Assembly: GCA_028287135.1 (NCBI GenBank)
Contig: JAQBQE010000042.1
Location: 1 to 32,875 of the forward strand
Direction: 5' to 3'
DNA: 32,875 nucleotides
DNA from: Myxococcales bacterium
GTDB lineage: Bacteria; Myxococcota_A; Polyangia; Haliangiales; Haliangiaceae
The position numbers were made by a program, and so were the translations under genes. Of this stretch, positions 12,630 to 20,605 are shown piece by piece. The notes beneath the pieces are model-generated. The model saw only the letters and a list, made by a program, of their open reading frames with translations. It had not been told where the DNA came from and ran no database searches. How positions within the stretch are numbered: the first letter of the stretch is position 1; every line of letters starts with the position of its first letter.

Positions 12630-14251
12630 TCTGCGCGTTCCTCGGTCGGCGCTCCGAGCACTTGCAGGTGCGCTTCCTGGCGAACGCCGGTCGTGGGATC
12701 GCTCGCGCGCACGTGGAGGATGCCGTCCGCATCGACGCGGAACGACACCTCGATCTGCAGATCACCGCGCGGCTTCGCTGGCAGCCCCTCGAGCACGAGC
12801 GTCCCCAGCGGCTCGTTCTCGACGTAGCGGCGGTTCTCGCCGCGGCAGCAATCGATCTCGACGCGGGTCTGATTGTCGCGCGACGTGGTGAACACGCGCG
12901 TGCGCTCGATCGGGATCGGTGCGTTCTTGTCGAGCAACCGCTCGGTGAACCCGCCCGCCGTGTGGATCGCGAGGGTCGCCGGGTTGACGTCCATCAGGAT
13001 CGGACGCTTCGCCTGGGTCTGCGGCAGCACCACGTTGCCGCCACCGCCGAGCATCGAGTGCGCGGTGGTCGCGACCGCATCGCGCGCGCCCATGCCGGTA
13101 CCCGACGACAGGTTACCGACGAGGCTGCCGGCCTGGATCGCAGCACCCTGCGCGACGACCTCGTCCGGGTTGATCTTGGTGTTCACTTCCTTGCGGAACA
13201 CCTCGGAGAGTCGCTGTCGGACGAGCGGGATCCGCGTCGAGCCGCCGACGCACAGGATCTCCGAGACCGAGCGCGCATCGATGCCCGCGGTCAGCAACAC
13301 CTGCTTGGTGACCTCGCACGTGCGATTGACGTAGCCAGCGATCAGGTCCTCGAACTGCTTGCGCGTGATCTGGAACGGCAGGCGACTGCCCTGCGCACCC
13401 GGGAGATCGAGACCATCGATCTCACCCTCGGCGGCATCGTTGTCCGAGAGGTGCATCTTGATCGCCTCGGCACCCATCATCAGCTTCATCATCAGCGGCG
13501 CGTGGGGCCGCGGATCGACGCGCAGGATCCGGTTGCACTCAGCTGCGAGCACCTCGCCGAGGGCACGATCGAGGTCATCACCACCGAGGAAGAAGTCGCC
13601 CTCGGACGCGAGCACCTCGAACACCTCGCCGTTGAGGCGGAGGATCGAGACGTCGAACGTGCCGCCACCGAAATCGAACACGCAGATCACCTGCTGCCGG
13701 TCGCGCCCGAAGCCGTACGCGAGCGCGGCCGCGGTCGGCTCGTTGATCAGGCGCATCACGTCGAGGCCTGCGAGTCGCCCGGCCTCCTTCGTGGCCTGGC
13801 GCTGCCCGTCGGTGAAGTTGGCGGGAACGGTGACGACCGCGTCCTTGATCGGCGTTCCGAGCTGGCGCTCCGCGCACCGCTTCAGGTGGAGCAGCACGTT
13901 CGAGGAGATCTCCGGCATCGTCATCCGGCGGTCGCGCACGACGACGATCGGCTGCTGGTTCGGACCTTCCTCGACCCGGTAGCGGACGCCGGTCATCGCG
14001 AGCTGGACCAGCGGCGCACGGATGTTCTGACCGATGAACCGCTTCGCGGAGTGGATGACGTGGTGTGGCTCGGTCAACCGATAGCGCTTGGCATCGGGCC
14101 CCACGACCACGCCGCCACTCGACGGGAATGCAACGACCGATGGGTGAACTCGCTCGCCGCGCGGACCGAGAATGAACTCGACGCCGGTCGGTGTTGCGAT
14201 CGCGGCGACCGAGTTGGTCGTCCCCAGATCGATCCCGAGCGCCACGGACAT
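12626..14251 (-). CDS. Hsp70-family chaperone without helical lid
   Basis: A 541-residue Hsp70. The nucleotide-binding domain shows phosphate 1 (GIDLGTTNS, residues 6-14), INEPTAAALAYGFG, phosphate 2 (DFGGGTFD, 193-200) and the adenosine motif (VGGSTRIPLVRQ). A Gly-rich insertion of about 30 residues (SSGTGMGARD to LPQTQ) precedes the interdomain linker (ILMDVNPATLAIHT). The beta substrate-binding domain follows and ends with DADGILHVRASDPTTG. The protein stops about 20 residues later, so the alpha-helical lid and C-terminal tail of DnaK (638 residues in E. coli) are missing; the size is closer to HscC. The ATG at 14251 starts directly before the Hsp70 homology; the open frame continues upstream to 14464 but is not Hsp70-like. 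A TACTAT hexamer lies 7 bases upstream. It is unlikely to be the housekeeping DnaK, since no grpE or dnaJ is adjacent. Confidence 0.93.
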   Translation of the reverse strand: MSVALGIDLGTTNSVAAIATPTGVEFILGPRGERVHPSVVAFPSSGGVVVGPDAKRYRLTEPHHVIHSAKRFIGQNIRAPLVQLAMTGVRYRVEEGPNQQPIVVVRDRRMTMPEISSNVLLHLKRCAERQLGTPIKDAVVTVPANFTDGQRQATKEAGRLAGLDVMRLINEPTAAALAYGFGRDRQQVICVFDFGGGTFDVSILRLNGEVFEVLASEGDFFLGGDDLDRALGEVLAAECNRILRVDPRPHAPLMMKLMMGAEAIKMHLSDNDAAEGEIDGLDLPGAQGSRLPFQITRKQFEDLIAGYVNRTCEVTKQVLLTAGIDARSVSEILCVGGSTRIPLVRQRLSEVFRKEVNTKINPDEVVAQGAAIQAGSLVGNLSSGTGMGARDAVATTAHSMLGGGGNVVLPQTQAKRPILMDVNPATLAIHTAGGFTERLLDKNAPIPIERTRVFTTSRDNQTRVEIDCCRGENRRYVENEPLGTLVLEGLPAKPRGDLQIEVSFRVDADGILHVRASDPTTGVRQEAHLQVLGAPTEERAE

Positions 14252-14258
14252 GAACGAA

Positions 14259-14264
14259 ATAGTA
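14259..14264 (-). promoter_or_regulatory. -10 element of the Hsp70/J-protein operon
   Basis: On the minus strand TACTAT is followed by seven bases and then the ATG at 14251. The spacing fits a transcript starting at or beside the start codon, and no Shine-Dalgarno sequence is seen. No convincing -35 or heat-shock CIRCE-type repeat is visible in the 88-base divergent gap. Confidence 0.4.
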
Positions 14265-14322
14265 CCGGGAGGTGTCCATGTTTTGCATCTTCTTGCCCTG
14301 CGCAACGCACAGGGGGGCGGGC

Positions 14323-14328
14323 TAGGCT
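14323..14328 (+). promoter_or_regulatory. -10 element of the PAP2 gene
   Basis: TAGGCT lies 11 bases before the ATG at 14340, without a Shine-Dalgarno sequence. The same hexamer occurs upstream of the gene at 25589. No good -35 at 16-18 bases was found. Confidence 0.35.
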
Positions 14329-14339
14329 GACGTTCACCG

Positions 14340-15137
14340 ATGCGACGACACCAGCTCACTGTGCTCGCGGTCCTCGTGCTCGCGCTGCCCAGCCCGGCGT
14401 CGGCTGAGCCCTGGTACCGAGGTCGCCACGGCAACAACCGCGTCCTCCACCTCTCGATCTCCACGGGCCTGGGCGTCGCCTACCTGGCCTCGGAGACCGT
14501 CCTCAAGCCGTCGCTCGCCCCCGACAGCTGCCGGTGGTGCTCGCCCCCCGGAATCGACGTCAGCGTTCGCGACTCGCTGCTGTGGCGCGACACCGAGAGC
14601 GCCCGGTTGTTCTCCCACCTGACCGGCTACGTGGCGGTTCCGGTGATGGGAATCGGGATCACCGCCCTGACCGCGCTGTCGGCCGAGGATGCGAGCTGGG
14701 GCCGGCTGATCGACGACACGATCCCGATTTTCGAGACCGTGGCGATCAGCCAGATGGTCACCCAGATCGCCAAGTGGTCGCTCGCCCGGCAGCGCCCGTT
14801 CGTCCACTACGGCAGCTCCGAGCCCGATCAGGACGACAACATGTCGTTCTGGTCCGGTCACTCGGCCCTCGCGTTCGGGGTGACCACCAGCGCCGGCATG
14901 GTCGCGCACTGGCGGGGGAGCGCCTCCGAGCCCTTCATCTGGGGCATCGGCCTGCCGCTGTCCGCCGCCGCCGGCTACTTCCGGATCGCCGGCGACAAGC
15001 ACTACTTCACGGATGTCGTGACCGGCGCGGTGGTCGGTGTGGCCGCCGGCCTGACGATCCCGCGGCTGATGCGCCGCCGGGGCGATGTGATGCTCGTTCC
15101 GCAGGATCGCGGCGCGGCGATCGTCGGTTCGTTCTAG
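14340..15137 (+). CDS. PAP2-family membrane phosphatase
   Basis: A 265-residue protein with an N-terminal hydrophobic signal (LAVLVLALPSPASA) and several membrane segments. The three PAP2 phosphatase signatures are present: KWSLARQRPF (KxxxxxxRP), WSGHSA (xSGH) and YFRIAGDKHYFTDVVTG (RxxxxxHxxxD), giving the vanadate-like phosphate pocket with a His nucleophile. Family members dephosphorylate lipid phosphates such as phosphatidic acid or undecaprenyl pyrophosphate, with active sites usually on the periplasmic face. A lipid substrate is therefore inferred. A loop with two Cys (CRWC) lies in the first half. The gene diverges from the Hsp70 operon. The 256-base gap that follows, up to the Ig-repeat gene, holds no recognisable gene. 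Confidence 0.85.
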   Translation: MRRHQLTVLAVLVLALPSPASAEPWYRGRHGNNRVLHLSISTGLGVAYLASETVLKPSLAPDSCRWCSPPGIDVSVRDSLLWRDTESARLFSHLTGYVAVPVMGIGITALTALSAEDASWGRLIDDTIPIFETVAISQMVTQIAKWSLARQRPFVHYGSSEPDQDDNMSFWSGHSALAFGVTTSAGMVAHWRGSASEPFIWGIGLPLSAAAGYFRIAGDKHYFTDVVTGAVVGVAAGLTIPRLMRRRGDVMLVPQDRGAAIVGSF

Positions 15138-15381
15138 CGAGCTCGCGCTTCACCAAGGTCGCAGCTGTCCCGGGGCATCGATCTCCGACGAGATCTGCAC
15201 GCCCGTGCGAGTCGTTCTGGCTTCACGGATTCCGTCACGGTCCTCACCCATCGCTACCCGAATTTAGTGCCGCGAAGCTCTTTCATGTCGTGGCCCTCCT
15301 GTCGTACGGCTATCGCCTCTCATGGGCGGGGGTACGTCCGTGTAGAGCACTTCGGTTCTAGGCGTTTGACTGGTTCTTAAT

Positions 15382-15388
15382 GAGGAGG
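15382..15388 (+). promoter_or_regulatory. Ribosome-binding site deciding the GTG start at 15394
   Basis: GAGGAGG is followed by five bases and GTG. This favours the GTG start over the ATG at 15403 four codons further on. No convincing promoter was found in the 256 bases upstream. Confidence 0.75.
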
Positions 15389-15393
15389 CTGCT

Positions 15394-18300
15394 GTGAGAA
15401 GAATGGGCACTGGAATTATTGGGCGCGTAGGCGCGCTACTGCTGAGCATCGCGATCGTCGGTTGCGGCGATAACGGCGTAACGCCGCCGATCGACGCTCC
15501 TGATATCGACGCTCCTGACATCGACGCTCCGACGGGTCCAACGATCTCGGACGTTCCTGACCAGACCATCTCCGAGGACGGCACCACCGGTTCCCTCGGG
15601 TTCACGGTCGGTGACACCAGCGTTGCTGTCGGGTCGCTCACCGTCACGGCCACCTCGAACAACACCACCATCGTTCCGAACGCGAACATCGTGCTCGGTG
15701 GTTCGGGAGCGACGCGCACGGTGACCGTCACGCCGGTGGCGAACGCCTTCGGCTCGGCCGACATCACCCTGACCGTGAGCAACGGCCAGGGCGGGATGGC
15801 GTCCAGCACGTTCACCGTCACCGTCACGTCGGTCAACGACCTCCCCACGATCAGCAACATCGCGGACCAGACGGTTCAGGAGGGCACCGCGACCACCGCG
15901 CTGAACTTCACCGTTGGCGATGCAGAGACTCCAGCAGCCAGCCTCACTGTCACTGCGACCTCGAGCAACACCACCCTGGTCCCCGCCAGCGGCCTCGTCT
16001 TCGCCGGAACAGGCGCGAACCGCACCCTGACGGTCACCCCCAGCGCGACCGGCACCGGTACCGCCACGATCACCGTCACGGTGAGCGACGGAACCGGCAC
16101 GGCGACTGACACGTTCGTCCTGACGGTCAATGCGCCTACGCTTGCGAACGATCCGCCGGTCAACGTCGTCCCGGGCGCGCAGACCGCGAACGAAGACGTG
16201 AACCTCGTCTTCAATCCAGGCAACAACAACGCCATCTCGACGTCGGACATCGACGCCGGCACCGGCGCTGTGATGGTCACGCTCGGCGTGACGAACACCA
16301 CGGGCAACGTCGGTACGCTCAGCCTCAGCGGCACGACCGGCCTGACGTTCACCTCGGGTGACGGCACGGCGGACGCCAGCATGGTGTTCACGGGCACGAT
16401 CTCGGACATCAACGCCGCCCTCAACAACCTCACCCTGAACGTGCCGGCCAACGGCTCGGGCACGGGCACGCTGTCGATCACCACGAACGATCAGGGCAAC
16501 ACCGGCACCGGTGGTCCGCTCTCCGACACCGACTCGGTGAGCATCACGGTGAACGCGGTGAACGATCTGCCGACGATCACCACGATCGCCGACCAGAACA
16601 TCGCCGAGGACACGAGCACCAGCGCGCTCAACTTCAGCGTTGCTGATGTCGAGACCGCTGCCGGCGCTCTCGTCGTGACTGCTTCTTCGTCGAACACCGC
16701 GCTCGTCCCGAACGGCAACGTCGTGCTCGGCGGTACCGCTGGCGCGCGCACCGTGACGGTGACCCCGCTCGTTGACGTGTTCGGCACCGCGATCATCACC
16801 CTGACGGTGACCGATGCGAACGGCGGCTCCTCGACCACGTCGTTCACCGTCCAGGTGAACAACGTCAACGACGGCCCGACGATCCAGGACGTCACGAACC
16901 AGAGCATGAACCTCGGTGACACGCTCACCATCCCGTTCACGGTCGGCGACATCGACAACAACGTGGCGACGCTCAGCGTCACCGCGATGTCGAGCGACCA
17001 GGGCGTCACCGGCCTGCCGACCGTCGGCGGCTCGGGCGCAAACCGCACGGTCACGTTCACGCCGACCACGATCGGCAGCGCGACGATCACGCTGTCCGTC
17101 ACCGACGGTGCACTGACCGCGCTCGACACGTTCGTGCTGACGATCAACAACGTCAATGATGCCCCGGTCATCACGGTCCCCGGTACTCAGACGGCCCACG
17201 TCGTCATCACCGGCACCTCGGCGCAGCGCACCTTCGCGTTCAACGCGTCGAACCGGGTCAGCGTTGCCGATCCGGACTCGGGTACGGCTGACATCGTCGT
17301 CACCCTCTCGATCCCTGCGAACAAGGGAACGCTCAGCGTTCCGGCGGTCGCAGGCCTCACGGTGGCTGGCAACGGTACGAACGCCCTCGTTCTCACCGGC
17401 ACGCAGACCGAAATCAACACGGCGCTCCAGAGCCTGACGTTCGAGTCCGCATCCGGTCAGTTCGGCTCGGTGCTCGTCACCGTCACGGCCGACGACAACG
17501 GTAACAGCGGCACGCCGGGCGTCGAGACGGACATGGACCAGTTCACGATCAACGTGAACGCGCAGCCGATGATCACGTTCATCTCGGGCACGCCGGTGAC
17601 GGTCAACGAGGACGGAACGACGACGTTCACGTTCTCGGTTGCCGATCCGGACGGCACGGTGGCTGAGATCACCACGAATGCTTCTTCGAACAACGCGGTC
17701 CTGCTCTCGAACCCGGTGCCGGTCGCTGGTGCGGGTGCAACCCGCACGGTGACGATCACGCCGAACGCGAATCAGAACAACGTGCGCTCGGGCGGCCCGG
17801 CGACGGTCACCGTCTCGGCGTCCGATGCGGTCGGTGGCGCGGTGCAGCAGACGTTCCTCGTGAACGTCACGCCGGTCAACGACGCGCCGATCAACGTGGT
17901 GCCAGGTGCTCAGACGGGCATCGAGGATGGAACCATCGTCGTCAACGGGATCTCGTTCAGCGACCTCGACACCGTCGAAGTGCCGTCCACGGTCATGACG
18001 GCGACGCTCTCGACGACGGGTGCGAGCACCTCGCCAGTCATCCAGGTCGCGACGAGCGCTGGCGTGACGATCACGAACAACCAGTCGAACACCGTGACGC
18101 TGACGGGCACACAGGCGAACCTGCTGAGCGCGCTCGCGGCTGGCGTCACGCTGCGCCTCGACACCGACGAGTACAACACGCCGACGCCTCCGGGTGATGG
18201 CACCCGCATGCTGACCGTTGCCATCAACGACGGCAACAACGGCGGCGGCGGTGCCCTCACGGACACCGACATGATCGGTTACGCGTTTGCCGCGGTGAAC

Positions 18301-20418
18301 GACGCGCCCGTGCACAGCAACGTGTCGGGCCTCGTCACGCTGACGACGAATGCTCAGCGCAGCGGCCTGAACGTCGACGTCGCGGACATCGATCTGCACG
18401 ACCTGAGCGCGACCGCAGAGATGCAGGTCACGATCAGCTCGACCGAAGGCGCGATCACGCTGACGACCACCACGGGTCTCGACTTCGGCTGCACCGGCTG
18501 CATGGGCGACGGCACGGCCGACGCGACCATGATCTTCAATGGCACGCTGACCGAGGTGAACAACGCGCTCACCAACTTCACCTTCACGCCGAACCTGAAC
18601 TTCATGGGCGACGCCCGCATCCAGGTGACCACCAACGATCTGGGTAACTTCCCGATCACGAGTGGCGCCAAGCTGGCGACCAGCGACATCTACACCACCT
18701 ACGCGGTCGGCAACACGGCGCCGACGATCACCGCGGTCGCGGACGTCACGGTTGCCGAGGACACGGCGACCACGGCGCTTCCGTTCACGATCGGTGACGC
18801 GCAGACGAACCCGTCGAACCTCAACGTGTCCGTGACTGCGGACAACGGCGCGTTCGCGGTCCTCGGTGGTTCCGGTGCAAGCCGGACCGTCACGGTGACC
18901 CCGGCGCTGAACTACAACGGGCTGATCAACGTGACGGTGACCGTCAACGACGGCAGCCTCACGGCAATGGACACGTTCGTGGTCACGGTGACCCCGGTCA
19001 ACGACGCGCCGACGCTCGCGCCCCTCGCGGACATCACCCGTCCCGAGGACTTCGGAACCAGCTCGATCTCGTTCAGCGCGGGCGACGTCGAGACCCCGGG
19101 CATGCTCGTCGTCACCGTGACGACGGACAACCCGGGCCTGATCGGCATCAGCAACATCACCGGCAACTCGTTCAACATCACGTCGGTCGCAGACCTGTCC
19201 GGTACGGCGAACATCACGGTTGCCGTCTCCGACGGCATGCTCCTGACGCAGGACACCTTCCTGCTGACGGTCACGCCGGTGAACGATGTCCCGACGGTGA
19301 CCGGTAGCGGTCAGATCATCGTCGACGACAAGGAGGCCTCGAGCCTCCGCGTGCGTCTGCGCGCCGCTGCGGGCCAGACCATCTCGCTCGGCGCGACGAC
19401 CGGCGTGACCTTCGTCGATGTCGGCGGAACGGGTGCGACGGCGTTCACCCCCGACGGCACCGTCGATGGCGACGGTCTCAACGATCAGCTGATCGGTATC
19501 CAGGGCACCAAGGCCGCGCTCAACGCGGCGCTCGATGACCTCGTGATCTCGGGCGGCGTGCTCGACATCCGCGTGGACGACCTCGCCGGCTCGGCGTCGG
19601 GTAGCGACTACGCTGGCACCTCCGGTATCGCGACCGCGACGCGGACCGCGCCGTTCGGACCGAACACGTTCGGCCAGATCCGGATGTTCCTCACCGATAC
19701 GGCGACCGCTTCGCCGTTCCCGGCGACCTCGCGGTTGCTCTCGACCATGGCGCCGAGCGCTGGCGTTTCGCTGATCTCGGGTCGGTTCGACGAGATCAGC
19801 CCGGGTAACTCCGGCGTTGGCCAGTGGAACCCCGGCATCATGGTGTCGGCGAACACGGACGCGACGGAGATCGGCGCCACGCCGAACCGCGGCTGGCTCT
19901 ACGACGTCGACCTCAACGGCGAGACGATCAGCGCGGGTACGTGGAGCGCGCAGTTCCGCCTGGCCGAGGCCCTCGCGGGAAGCACGCTCGATGGCCGGAT
20001 CTTCGTCAAGGTCTCGGTCGTGACCGGCACTGCCGGCGCATACACGACGGTTGCGAACCTGCTCACGGCGCGGAACCTCGAAGGCTCGCCCGTGACCGGT
20101 TGGCGCGACGCCGAGGGCAGCACCATCGCGGTGCCGACCAACGCCAACAACTTCAGTGTTTCGTTCACCACGGGCGTGGCGCACACGTTCCTGGCGGGCG
20201 AGCGCCTGCTGATTGAAGTTGGCTTCGGCGACGTGTTCGACGACAGCTACACGTATCAGTACTGCAGCCAGATCCAGTACTGCTACGACCCGTTCTGGGG
20301 CTACTACGACTGTGGCTGCGCCCAGTACTCGACGCAGTTCGTGAATCCCGACGAGCCGTACCGTGCGTGGCGTCTGGACTTCAACAACGGCGCCAGCTGG
20401 ATCCAGACCCCTCAGTGA
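15394..20418 (+). CDS. Giant surface lipoprotein with about 12 Ig/cadherin-like repeats
   Basis: A 1674-residue lipoprotein. The signal peptide ends in a lipobox-like IVGC (Cys24), followed by a tether in which IDAPD is repeated. Two repeat types alternate. Type A, about 95 residues, has patterns such as DQTxxEDxTTxxLxFxVGD, TVTATSSNT, GAxRTVTVTP and DTFxxTVxxVND. Type B, about 100-140 residues, has patterns such as VPGAQTxxED and GTxxxINxALxxLT. Approximate first residues are 49 (A), 152 (A), 254 (B), 393 (A), 496 (A), 590 (B), 725 (A), 831 (B), 971 (B), 1109 (A), 1205 (A) and 1299 (B-like). Most begin after a VNDxPT linker. A distinct C-terminal region of about 255 residues ends with a Tyr- and Cys-rich stretch (YQYCSQIQYCYDPFWGYYDC). 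Such tandem cadherin-like proteins act as adhesins or matrix components in other bacteria; that role is inferred here. The gene stands alone, with strong hairpins after the stop. Confidence 0.9.
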   Translation: MRRMGTGIIGRVGALLLSIAIVGCGDNGVTPPIDAPDIDAPDIDAPTGPTISDVPDQTISEDGTTGSLGFTVGDTSVAVGSLTVTATSNNTTIVPNANIVLGGSGATRTVTVTPVANAFGSADITLTVSNGQGGMASSTFTVTVTSVNDLPTISNIADQTVQEGTATTALNFTVGDAETPAASLTVTATSSNTTLVPASGLVFAGTGANRTLTVTPSATGTGTATITVTVSDGTGTATDTFVLTVNAPTLANDPPVNVVPGAQTANEDVNLVFNPGNNNAISTSDIDAGTGAVMVTLGVTNTTGNVGTLSLSGTTGLTFTSGDGTADASMVFTGTISDINAALNNLTLNVPANGSGTGTLSITTNDQGNTGTGGPLSDTDSVSITVNAVNDLPTITTIADQNIAEDTSTSALNFSVADVETAAGALVVTASSSNTALVPNGNVVLGGTAGARTVTVTPLVDVFGTAIITLTVTDANGGSSTTSFTVQVNNVNDGPTIQDVTNQSMNLGDTLTIPFTVGDIDNNVATLSVTAMSSDQGVTGLPTVGGSGANRTVTFTPTTIGSATITLSVTDGALTALDTFVLTINNVNDAPVITVPGTQTAHVVITGTSAQRTFAFNASNRVSVADPDSGTADIVVTLSIPANKGTLSVPAVAGLTVAGNGTNALVLTGTQTEINTALQSLTFESASGQFGSVLVTVTADDNGNSGTPGVETDMDQFTINVNAQPMITFISGTPVTVNEDGTTTFTFSVADPDGTVAEITTNASSNNAVLLSNPVPVAGAGATRTVTITPNANQNNVRSGGPATVTVSASDAVGGAVQQTFLVNVTPVNDAPINVVPGAQTGIEDGTIVVNGISFSDLDTVEVPSTVMTATLSTTGASTSPVIQVATSAGVTITNNQSNTVTLTGTQANLLSALAAGVTLRLDTDEYNTPTPPGDGTRMLTVAINDGNNGGGGALTDTDMIGYAFAAVNDAPVHSNVSGLVTLTTNAQRSGLNVDVADIDLHDLSATAEMQVTISSTEGAITLTTTTGLDFGCTGCMGDGTADATMIFNGTLTEVNNALTNFTFTPNLNFMGDARIQVTTNDLGNFPITSGAKLATSDIYTTYAVGNTAPTITAVADVTVAEDTATTALPFTIGDAQTNPSNLNVSVTADNGAFAVLGGSGASRTVTVTPALNYNGLINVTVTVNDGSLTAMDTFVVTVTPVNDAPTLAPLADITRPEDFGTSSISFSAGDVETPGMLVVTVTTDNPGLIGISNITGNSFNITSVADLSGTANITVAVSDGMLLTQDTFLLTVTPVNDVPTVTGSGQIIVDDKEASSLRVRLRAAAGQTISLGATTGVTFVDVGGTGATAFTPDGTVDGDGLNDQLIGIQGTKAALNAALDDLVISGGVLDIRVDDLAGSASGSDYAGTSGIATATRTAPFGPNTFGQIRMFLTDTATASPFPATSRLLSTMAPSAGVSLISGRFDEISPGNSGVGQWNPGIMVSANTDATEIGATPNRGWLYDVDLNGETISAGTWSAQFRLAEALAGSTLDGRIFVKVSVVTGTAGAYTTVANLLTARNLEGSPVTGWRDAEGSTIAVPTNANNFSVSFTTGVAHTFLAGERLLIEVGFGDVFDDSYTYQYCSQIQYCYDPFWGYYDCGCAQYSTQFVNPDEPYRAWRLDFNNGASWIQTPQ
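15490..15534 (+). repeat. Three 15-bp in-frame repeats encoding IDAPD
   Basis: ATCGACGCTCCTGAT is repeated at 15490, 15505 and 15520 with small changes in the later copies. It encodes the post-lipobox tether of the Ig-repeat lipoprotein, so its copy number probably varies by slippage in multiples of five residues. Confidence 0.85.
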
Positions 20419-20500
20419 TCTGAGGTAGCCGGGCGTTACCCGGCATTTCGATCAAGCGTCGTCCGAGCTGAGCTCGGACGGCGCGTTGTCGTTTCGGCAC
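20410..20500 (+). terminator. Three stacked hairpins ending the Ig-repeat gene
   Basis: First stem: CCTCAG (20410-20415) with CTGAGG (20420-20425); its loop TGAT contains the stop codon. Second: GCCGGG (20428-20433) with CCCGGC (20439-20444), then ATTTCG. Third: a 13-bp stem, GCGTCGTCCGAGC (20456-20468) with GCTCGGACGGCGC (20472-20484), loop TGA, one G-T pair, followed by the T-rich GTTGTCGTTTC. The third looks like a true intrinsic terminator. Confidence 0.7.
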
Positions 20501-20528
20501 GGTGCTCTCGCACGCGGTACGGTCGGTT

Positions 20529-20540
20529 GATCAGCTGATC
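20529..20540 (+). promoter_or_regulatory. 12-bp palindrome upstream of the plus-strand CRTAC1-like gene
   Basis: GATCAGCTGATC is a perfect palindrome ending nine bases before the -35 of the plus-strand copy. It could be an operator for a dimeric regulator. It is absent at the equivalent position of the inverted copy. Confidence 0.35.
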
Positions 20541-20549
20541 GGTTGCCGA

Positions 20550-20578
20550 TTGAAGGAGCCGGCGAGATCGTCCAGTAT
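20550..20578 (+). promoter_or_regulatory. Promoter of the plus-strand CRTAC1-like gene
   Basis: TTGAAG (20550-20555) and CAGTAT (20573-20578) are 17 bases apart. The same pair with the same spacing precedes the inverted copy. A transcript from here would have a leader of about 20 bases before the GTG at 20606, containing GGGA five bases before it. Confidence 0.5.
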
Positions 20579-20605
20579 TCGCCGGTGGTACACATCGGGA
20601 CCCTT

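Noticed and set aside
15436..20184. 1582-codon open frame antisense to the Ig-repeat gene
   Set aside because: Its translation is Arg/Asp/His/Val-rich low-complexity sequence without domains or signal. It is the expected mirror of GC-rich codon use in the real gene, which has a ribosome-binding site, lipobox and clear repeats.
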